From Elysia marginata (taxonomy: Eukaryota; Mollusca; Gastropoda; Plakobranchidae), in the NCBI GenBank assembly GCA_019649035.1, contig BMAT01004718.1:17115-39043 (forward strand): 21,929 nucleotides of DNA. Direction: 5' to 3'. Made by a program: the position numbers and the translations under genes. The notes under the pieces were generated by a model. The model worked only from the letters and a program-made list of their open reading frames with translations, did no database searches and had not been told where the DNA came from. Below, piece by piece: positions 12,901 through 16,605 of this stretch; position 1 is the stretch's first letter, and the number at the start of each line of letters is the position of its first letter.

Positions 12901-15754
12901 CTTGTACAAAAGACAGCAGAGCTCTTGGAGAAGCCAGAAACGGTGCACTCCATGAAAATACCAGGTGAGATCTAGGGGTTTTTTTTACTGCTGAAGGTTA
13001 AAAGTAGTTTGCAGCCTTATTGTTTACTAATTGTGTATGGTGGATTTTACGAGCGGTACATTTTTCATAAACTTTCTCTAAGTGAAACAATATTTGTAAA
13101 GTGCTACAAAATAGCTGTATTGAGCAATGGAAAAAAATCTTCTGGTAATATTTTTCATACTTTCCAAAGCCATATGCTATTGTTTAGCCATGTACTCAGA
13201 ATCCACTTTTTATGCTACTATTTGTTGATGTAGAAAGTGAACTGTAAACAGGGGGGTGCTCTCACTACTTTATCATCCCTTAAATTAAATAAAGCTTATG
13301 GGGAAACTTAGAAAATTTTGTTGCATTGCTTTTATTATTGAATGTAGCTGATTGTGAATTCCTAGGTAAATTCATTTTGACTTCAAAGAATTTTAACCTG
13401 GACAAAAATATGCTTCAAAAATTGACTCTTTCTGTCCATCAGCCATTTATAACAGTGCTTCCATTCTTCCGCATTTTTGCGGAAATCCGCAGTTTTTTCC
13501 GTCCTCAAAGAAATCCACATTTGACTTTTTTCTGTCTCACCGATTTTCAGCATTCAGAAAAAAAAAGAAAATCCGCGACCGGCTGTGTCCGCTAAGCCAC
13601 TACCAACTGCAGGAAGTAAATACTGGTACCAAAATGGCGGCGGCGAATGTCATTTGTGAAGGGAAACGAAAAGCCTACCTTGACAGACATCGTTGGAGTT
13701 GTTGCCCTTTTTTTTTTTTTTCCGTTGCTCTCACAGTTTCCTCGGTAGACCTCGTCACTTTGGGGTCTCATTCTCTCGTGCAGCAAGAAATAGAGATTTT
13801 TTCAAGCCTTGGATCGAATTCAAATATGAGTTGACTTGCAGCTTTTCACCTTTTTTTTCATCCGGTCTATAATTGATTAAGACTCTAGCAGTGGGATGCA
13901 CAACTCGATAGTAAATTAGAGCAAGATCGGCGCGCGCAAACCTAGTTGTGTTGTAGCTAGTTGGGGGTTTACGTTGAACTTTAGTTTACATGCACAATGG
14001 TGATTTGCGCGCCCGTCTAGCTACAACAGACTTTTAATGTCTTTTATCTTCGCTAACAGGCGCAAGAACCATCGCACATGCGCAAAACCAGTTCTTGTTA
14101 CGTTTCCCTTTCGTTTCCGTGGTTCATTGGATTGGCGCAGGCGCGGCAGACCGTGACGCCTGACTGCCAGACCCCAGTTTGGCACATGAATGAAAAATCT
14201 CATCCGCCTGTCTAGATTCAACATAGACATGCGAAATAGCCATCTCACCGCCCGCTTCGTTTGTAACACAAGGGGAGGCGGCAAACCTGTGAATGTTTTT
14301 TCTTTTAAAGTTAAAGACAAGGGAAAGAGGACAAATGAAATGAAAGGCTATCTTCAGAGCCGATCAACTTTGCTTACAGTTTTAAGCCCCTAGACCTACA
14401 TGTTGTTACTTTATTTTTGTTGTTGTTACTTTAAGTCTAGTCTACTCAAGGCATCGCTGATTATTCTAACTGTTATTTATTTATCAACTTTTTCATTTCC
14501 TTCTAGATTTTTAAATATTATTAAGGCCGCGAAACAAGGGCTGAGTTGTTTTTTTTAACCATGAAAGACTGACAGCCCGTGGCTTGTATCGAGTCGCATC
14601 AGTAGCCATTGCTTGTTTACATAGCTTATTCGCAAGTTACACGACCGTTTGAGGCCGTGTAAGTTAGTCGCCACCTAGCTGACTTTTAGTTGGCGCTTAG
14701 CGCTAGTAGATGCTTGTGCATCTTGAAGTAGCACTAGGTGGTGACTAAGACGGTTTAGGCGCGTGTCTAAAGTTGCGTTTGCCTTGTGCATTCCACTATA
14801 GATCTATTTCTGAAACTTGCACTGTTTGTTTATCCAGACTAGAACTAGATCTAATACCTAGATCTACGTGCTCGCTAAAATATTGATCTGAATTCTGATC
14901 TCGTGGATCGCATCTCAGTGGATTCTTTTGTATATTAATCTTGTGCGTGTGTGAAAGTGCGATTTCTGCAAGAAGATGACAAAGGTACTGTCAAGGCCAT
15001 TAACTCTTCTTTGAAAAACAAGTGATCATGGAAATGGTCAGATGAAATTTTAGGCCATACATTTGATAGAATTGGGCCCATAAGTTATATGCTAGGGGAC
15101 TGCATCTTCAAGATCGATGTTGCAGGAATAGTGTGGTGTAAGGATAAGATTGCATATGGCAGCAATGGCAAAAAACACCTCATCATCACATTGCAGATCT
15201 GATAAACATTTGGGAATTTTAAAGATTCGAGCAACAAACTATCACTATCATCAGATTGGTGGTGTTGGTGAACCAAAAGAACAAGGTAGACCTACTGCAC
15301 AAGAGGGGATATTTCTTTAAAATTCAGTCATTGATACTTAAGGAAAGCACTATTTAAATATCATCATAAGTTAAGACTCACAGTTTTGAGGAAAAAGTTA
15401 AAAAATGATGAATCATTTCATTCTTGTAGGATTTAAATAGGCAAATCTTCCCCCTTTTAAAATTGAGACAATTCTTCCCCAAATGCACTAAAAAGGCCTT
15501 TTTGTGAGTAAAATTTTCAAAATTTTCCGGGGGAGCATGCCCCTGGACCCCCCTAGCGGTCACATTAGTCGTTCCCCTGAGAAAATCCTCGATTTTTCAT
15601 CAATTTCCAGTGGAAGCACTGTTTTAAAAAAATTTTGTTTCTATTTGGATGTAGATGTTTCCAGACTCTTTCAGTGTTTTGTTTTCCCATAAAGAAGTTA
15701 ATGTTTGTGATTTTTTAACATTCCTTAGGATCATGGTGGAAACGAGAAGTCTGA
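829..15754 (+). CDS. NECAB: NECAB family protein (N-terminal EF-hand calcium-binding protein), 5'-partial, nine exons
   Basis: Coding exons: 829-952, 3481-3617, 4396-4520, 7549-7613, 8236-8289, 10436-10545, 12489-12566, 12873-12964 and 15729-15754. They total 811 nt: one base completing an upstream codon, 269 codons and TGA. Every junction has GT/AG and the phases fit throughout. Recognition rests on NIDTNELCTYF just after where the EF-hand should end, the following helical middle region (NKFVKRFLMREILNQM), the short helix QIDRLAHLIDRLENK, and a C-terminal ABM-like domain (VLLVQREFAV, CFTIYEIWSSEE) ending in SWW. In the family, NECABs are neuronal cytoplasmic Ca2+-binding proteins with an N-terminal EF-hand, a coiled-coil middle and a C-terminal ABM domain. 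The EF-hand exons are outside the window, so calcium binding cannot be judged. Vertebrate paralogues cannot be distinguished; the generic symbol is used. Family assignment is firm; splice sites are read by eye without transcript support. Confidence 0.9.
953..1694 (+). other. NECAB intron, left part (no gene seen)
   Basis: AT-rich sequence between the donor at 953 and the LINE insertion. No reading frame, RNA gene or recognisable repeat is seen. Without the LINE and its duplicated target site this intron would be about 815 bp instead of 2528 bp. Confidence 0.7.
1688..1694. repeat. LINE target-site duplication, left copy (TAGTAAT)
   Basis: Identical to 3401-3407 at the other end of the LINE, and directly abuts the (CCAT)n tail complement. 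Confidence 0.7.
1695..3400 (-). mobile_element. 5'-truncated non-LTR retrotransposon (LINE), antisense to NECAB
   Basis: On the minus strand this reads, in order: the linker before the reverse transcriptase (KSGKATGPDSI), RT motif A (FIDYTKAFDRVRH), motif B (GVRQGCVLSP), motif C (YADD), the KKTEVMVISRKE thumb region, and a C-terminal domain MYGCETWT to RRMLRIPWT to FVGHVMRR, ending in ANAMEQGT and TGA. A (TGGA)n tail follows. The sequence TAGTAAT flanks both ends (1688-1694 and 3401-3407), a good 7-bp target-site duplication. The endonuclease domain is missing, as expected for 5' truncation during target-primed insertion. It resembles RTE-like or related LINEs common in invertebrates; I cannot settle the clade. 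Confidence 0.9.
1706..3371 (-). pseudogene. Broken LINE reverse transcriptase
   Basis: The frame from 2875 down to 1706 is continuous over 390 codons except for three stops, all TGA (2518-2516, 2482-2480, 2158-2156). The middle one sits directly before YADD, where related elements usually have arginine, so CGA to TGA by CpG decay is likely. The upstream segment 3371-2958 is in another frame: an indel lies near 3010-3030, where SQSRRKLVQQ replaces the expected run, and another near 2870. The copy cannot encode active protein. Confidence 0.88.
3401..3407. repeat. LINE target-site duplication, right copy (TAGTAAT)
   Basis: Identical to 1688-1694. It marks the truncated 5' end of the antisense LINE, 73 bases before exon 3481. 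Confidence 0.7.
3481..3617 (+). CDS. NECAB: NECAB exon b: coiled-coil region
   Basis: The acceptor is ccttaag (AG at 3479-3480) and the donor is GAGAG/gtaatt at 3618. It starts in phase 0 and leaves two bases. The peptide starts VYQESNRTNKFVKRFLMRE and continues NQMSALQRPIEAASDTLDTQ, with regular hydrophobic spacing typical of the NECAB middle coiled coil. The acceptor tract is only modestly pyrimidine-rich, and a LINE insertion ends just 80 bp upstream. Confidence 0.9.
3618..4395 (+). other. NECAB intron (no gene seen)
   Basis: 778 bp of AT-rich intron between the exons ending at 3617 and starting at 4396. No coherent reading frame or repeat is recognised; the small open frame at 4134-4316 is low-complexity lysine-rich sequence. 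Confidence 0.75.
4396..4520 (+). CDS. NECAB: NECAB exon c: linker with basic cluster
   Basis: The acceptor is tttgttgtttag ending at 4395 and the donor is GATG/gtgagt at 4521. One base completes the codon from the previous exon and one base is left over. The peptide includes ADIKPLELEDVIKKS and VVRRAKRQISGISTG. The RRAKR cluster stands out in an otherwise acidic to neutral protein. This linker is the least conserved part of the family, so membership rests mainly on phase continuity. Confidence 0.85.
4521..7548 (+). other. NECAB intron, 3.0 kb (no gene seen)
   Basis: The longest intron in the window. It is AT-rich with many T runs. The only local structure seen is a short imperfect tandem repeat of CTGCCTGTG (about 6175-6202). 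Small open frames at 5498-5731, 5790-5975 and 6146-6376 are phenylalanine- and lysine-rich and show no family resemblance. Confidence 0.7.
7549..7613 (+). CDS. NECAB: NECAB exon d: short helix, with tandem acceptor
   Basis: The acceptor is tttgcag ending at 7548 and the donor is AAA/gtgtgt at 7614. Two bases complete the preceding codon, then 21 codons. The peptide GGLANTQIDRLAHLIDRLEN is a short amphipathic helix with a heptad-like IDRL repeat, matching the second NECAB coiled coil. A second AG three bases later (7550-7551) makes this a NAGNAG acceptor, so one alanine may be optional. Confidence 0.88.
7614..8235 (+). other. NECAB intron (no gene seen)
   Basis: 622 bp of AT- and T-rich intron with no recognisable feature apart from the splice sites. 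Confidence 0.75.
8236..8289 (+). CDS. NECAB: NECAB exon e: 18-codon linker to the ABM domain
   Basis: The acceptor is ctgaaag (AG at 8234-8235) and the donor is CTT/gtaagt at 8290, a strong consensus. It is phase 0 at both ends. The peptide VNLDGFRDEEVIAGEDDL is acidic and bridges the second coiled coil to the ABM domain. The acceptor is preceded by tttttgctttaaaactgaaag, only moderately pyrimidine-rich. Confidence 0.82.
8290..10435 (+). other. NECAB intron, 2.1 kb (mostly featureless)
   Basis: 8290-9800 is AT-rich with nothing recognisable. The right part (about 9820-10340) differs in composition and is listed separately. Confidence 0.7.
9820..10340. repeat. GC-richer block of unknown, probably repeat origin
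   Basis: This block is compositionally distinct from the intron around it. It contains TAGATCT at 9975 and TAGATCTA at 9995-10002, and the words GACTGCATGTT at about 9850 and ACTGCATGTTAACC at about 9957. No clear terminal repeats or protein homology are seen. The shared TAGATCTA word links it loosely to the other repeat-derived blocks. Confidence 0.3.
10436..10545 (+). CDS. NECAB: NECAB exon f: start of ABM-like domain
   Basis: The acceptor is tttttttggtctgcag ending at 10435 and the donor is CTCAA/gtatga at 10546. It starts in phase 0 and leaves two bases. The peptide includes VLLVQREFAVKEGSVDDFQ and LRAYVDLTQGFKGCL: a beta-strand, a helix and a G-containing turn, as in the first half of the ferredoxin-like ABM fold of NECABs. 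Confidence 0.9.
10546..11141 (+). other. NECAB intron, left part (no gene seen)
   Basis: AT-rich intron sequence up to the hAT-like element at 11142. No reading frame, RNA gene or repeat is recognised. Confidence 0.7.
11142..12248. mobile_element. hAT-like DNA transposon remnant, 1.1 kb
   Basis: The ends are inverted repeats: CAGAGGTGCCAC at 11142-11153 and GTGGCATCACTG at 12237-12248, 10 of 12 matching. The bases AATAAAA lie directly outside both ends (11135-11141 and 12249-12255). This is a perfect 7-bp match, though A-rich; hAT elements usually duplicate 8 bp. Ends beginning CAG.G are typical of hAT. Inside are subterminal inverted repeats (11156-11249), several TGACGGAA words and a broken reading frame at 11655. 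At 1.1 kb it is too short for a transposase, so it is non-autonomous or deleted. Confidence 0.65.
11655..11882 (+). pseudogene. Transposon-derived reading-frame fragment inside the hAT-like element
   Basis: The frame begins MDLMFLEQNGRQVVKELDKS and continues DLRQKLKK. From about 11740 the neighbouring frame becomes more protein-like (NDYNSEFPLDYIRMLSGTG), which suggests a frameshift. I do not recognise the protein. Its place between the two terminal inverted repeats makes a transposon origin likelier than a host gene. Confidence 0.4.
12249..12488 (+). other. NECAB intron remainder before exon g
   Basis: 240 bases of AT-rich sequence from the right end of the hAT-like element to the acceptor at 12488; the pyrimidine-rich tract is upstream of tttatccacag. 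Confidence 0.7.
12489..12566 (+). CDS. NECAB: NECAB exon g: ABM core
   Basis: The acceptor is tttatccacag ending at 12488 and the donor is TTCA/gtaagt at 12567. One base completes AAT (N); 25 codons follow and two bases are left. The peptide SVRKLLDSHCFTIYEIWSSE contains the FTIYEIW strand that corresponds to the YEFW motif of NECAB ABM domains. Confidence 0.9.
12567..12872 (+). other. NECAB intron, 306 bp
   Basis: A short T-rich intron between exons g and h, with a 14-base T run near 12609. An open frame starting at 12679 runs through it into the exon at 12873, but only the exon part is NECAB-like. Confidence 0.75.
12873..12964 (+). CDS. NECAB: NECAB exon h: C-terminal ABM helix
   Basis: The acceptor is tgttttctccag ending at 12872 and the donor is CCAG/gtgaga at 12965. 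The first base completes CAA (Q). The peptide includes NCDSEATKVLVQKTAELLEK and PETVHSMKIP. One base is left and joins GA of the last exon. If this intron is retained, translation stops after three extra codons (TAG at 12973-12975). Confidence 0.9.
12965..13452 (+). other. Last NECAB intron, left part (no gene seen)
   Basis: AT-rich intron up to the terminal repeat of the hAT-like element. Nothing is recognisable apart from an in-frame stop three codons into the intron. Confidence 0.7.
13570..14330. promoter_or_regulatory. CpG-rich, promoter-like stretch inside the hAT-like element
   Basis: CpG density is visibly higher than anywhere else in the window. Motifs by eye: AAAATGGCGGC (13631-13641, YY1-like and overlapping an ATG), CGCACATGCGCA (14073-14084, one base from the NRF-1 palindrome), two adjacent ATTGG boxes (14126-14135, inverted CCAAT), and TGACG (14154-14158, CRE half-site). 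This may be the old transposon promoter. No TATA box or initiator can be assigned. Confidence 0.35.
14664..14748. repeat. Inverted repeat with inner hairpins (14 of 15 bp arms)
   Basis: Arms are TTAGTCGCCACCTAG (14664-14678) and CTAGGTGGTGACTAA (14734-14748), differing at one position. Inside are GCGC-TTA-GCGC (near 14693) and AGATGC-TTGT-GCATCT (14708-14723). It lies within the hAT-like element and could be a nested small fold-back element or part of the host transposon. Confidence 0.7.
14972..15320 (+). pseudogene. Broken BED-like zinc-finger N-terminal segment of a transposase
   Basis: One frame (14972-15202) reads EDDKGTVKAINSSLKNK, a TGA at 15023-15025, then SWKWSDEIL, GDCIFKIDVAGIVWCKDK and IAYGSNGKKHLI. 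Near 15189 the message moves to another frame: HCRSDKHLGILKIRA and onward to TAA at 15318-15320. The W-C-K and later H-C-x4-H spacing resembles the BED-type zinc finger at the start of hAT transposases. The second cysteine of the expected CxxC is not seen, so a small deletion is likely. With a stop, a frameshift and no catalytic domain it is dead. Confidence 0.6.
15729..15754 (+). CDS. NECAB: NECAB last coding exon (SWW tail and stop)
   Basis: The acceptor is aacattccttag ending at 15728. Joined to the leftover G of the previous exon it reads GSWWKREV then TGA (15752-15754). The SWW sequence just before the C terminus matches what I know of NECAB1-type tails. Only 26 coding bases are in this exon; the rest is 3' UTR. 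The phase fit and SWW support the call despite its short length. Confidence 0.82.
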
Positions 15755-16057
15755 GTGTCTTCAGCTTTAGAAGTGACCATACATATGGAGTTACCTGTGT
15801 AAACAACTACATCTGAAGAATCTCCACCTGACCTGTTCACCCGGCCTGACGCCCGTTTCTTTTTTAACTAACGTTTTTTATTACTGTGTGCATAATTTTA
15901 TTATTATTCAAGTTCTTAGTAAACTGTGTATGTTTTGTAGTCATTTACTAGACCGCGTAGAAGTATTGCATGTTTTCTATATATATATGCAGGTAAACTA
16001 CCTGGTTCATATAATGTAAGTAAACTTTGGTACATTTTTTTATTACCCTGTTAATTT

Positions 16058-16065
16058 TGTACATA
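16058..16065 (+). promoter_or_regulatory. Pumilio-type element TGTACATA in the 3' UTR
   Basis: Matches the UGUANAUA consensus bound by PUF proteins and lies on the sense strand of the predicted 3' UTR. A single copy in AT-rich sequence can occur by chance. Confidence 0.25.
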
Positions 16066-16448
16066 TAAGAAATTTGTGCTCACCAAGCCATGTAGTTTTA
16101 TTTTTAATTCCATCTGCTTAAAAAAATCTTCTTATATATTATACTGTTCTGTGATTAACACTGAAATCTCATTACATTAAATATGGTTTGGTCAAAGTTT
16201 ATCTAATAAGCTTAGGTAGTCTGAACATCAGAAAAGAGTCAGTGAAAAGGTGAGCAATGAAATGTCTTTTCCAGCACCTGTTACTCATTTATGTTTTCAT
16301 TGTAAAATACAGTAACCGTTTGTCTATACTTTGTTATTTGCACTGTGCCCAAACTTTCTTTCATCAAACTTTGGACATTTTGACATCAAAATTTGTACAT
16401 TTTGACCAATTGCTGTAACCTATATATTTATGGAAGCATCAATCTTGA

Positions 16449-16533
16449 ATATCGATGGCAGGCACATCAAACTTCTGATGTTAATATATATAAAGGAGCC
16501 ACATCAGAGGTTTGATGTGCCTGCCATTGATAT
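16449..16533 (+). other. 33-bp near-perfect inverted repeat; candidate structured RNA or microRNA-like hairpin
   Basis: Arm one is 16449-16481, the loop 16482-16500 (19 nt) and arm two 16501-16533. Thirty-one of 33 positions are perfectly complementary. The two exceptions (16454 opposite 16528, 16473 opposite 16509) are G opposite T, so in plus-strand RNA all 33 positions pair. The stem length is close to that of a primary microRNA, and the hairpin sits about 45 bases before the proximal poly(A) signal. The near-perfect pairing is also what a small fold-back transposon would show. The structure is certain; the function is not. Confidence 0.85.
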
Positions 16534-16578
16534 GTATTTAAATTTTGTTTCCATTTTCATATTTGGAATGAAGGGTAA

Positions 16579-16584
16579 AATAAA
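16579..16584 (+). terminator. Candidate poly(A) signal AATAAA (proximal)
   Basis: Canonical hexamer 825 bases after the NECAB stop. A T/GT-rich element (ctgctggttttttttgtt) starts about 27 bases downstream, the normal arrangement for cleavage near 16600-16610. Confidence 0.55.
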
Positions 16585-16605
16585 CTTTCAATTTTGAAAG
16601 GCAAG

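Larger units (their letters stand above)
13453..15621 (+). mobile_element. hAT-like DNA transposon, 2.17 kb, internally deleted
   Basis: Perfect 11-bp terminal inverted repeats: CAGTGCTTCCA at 13453-13463 and TGGAAGCACTG at 15611-15621. Flanking octamers ATTTATAA (13445-13452) and TTTTAAAA (15622-15629) match 6 of 8 and both fit the nTnnnnAn pattern of hAT target duplications. Contents, left to right: a TTCCGC-rich subterminal region, a CpG-rich stretch (13570-14330), structured inverted repeats (13932-14028, 14664-14748), a zinc-finger reading frame (14972-15320), and a G/C-rich segment near the right end (15525-15560). The catalytic transposase domain is absent. It makes up about four fifths of the last NECAB intron. 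Confidence 0.7.
15755..16605 (+). other. NECAB: Predicted NECAB 3' UTR (proximal form)
   Basis: This follows the TGA at 15752-15754. It is AT-rich with no coherent reading frame. It contains a TGTACATA Pumilio-type site (16058-16065), a small internal duplication (ACATTTTGAC near 16375 and 16396) and a 33-bp hairpin (16449-16533). The end is inferred from AATAAA at 16579-16584 and the T/GT-rich stretch at 16611-16628. A longer form reaching AATAAA at 17495 is possible. Confidence 0.55.

Noticed and set aside
13634..13834. Start codon in a good CpG context (ATGGCGGCGGCG) suggesting a separate gene
   Set aside because: It lies inside the terminal repeats of the hAT-like element, the frame soon becomes poly-F, and no splice partner fits. 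Kept only as a promoter-like observation.
14976..14984. ATG ACA AAG followed by GT as an alternative first exon
   Set aside because: Its phase does not match the last NECAB exon, and it is explained better as part of the transposon reading frame in another phase.
15525..15560. GC-rich palindromic patch (CCGGGGGAGCATGCCCCTGG) as a regulatory hairpin
   Set aside because: It lies at the right end of the hAT-like element and looks like a repeat-family sequence; no independent evidence for regulation.
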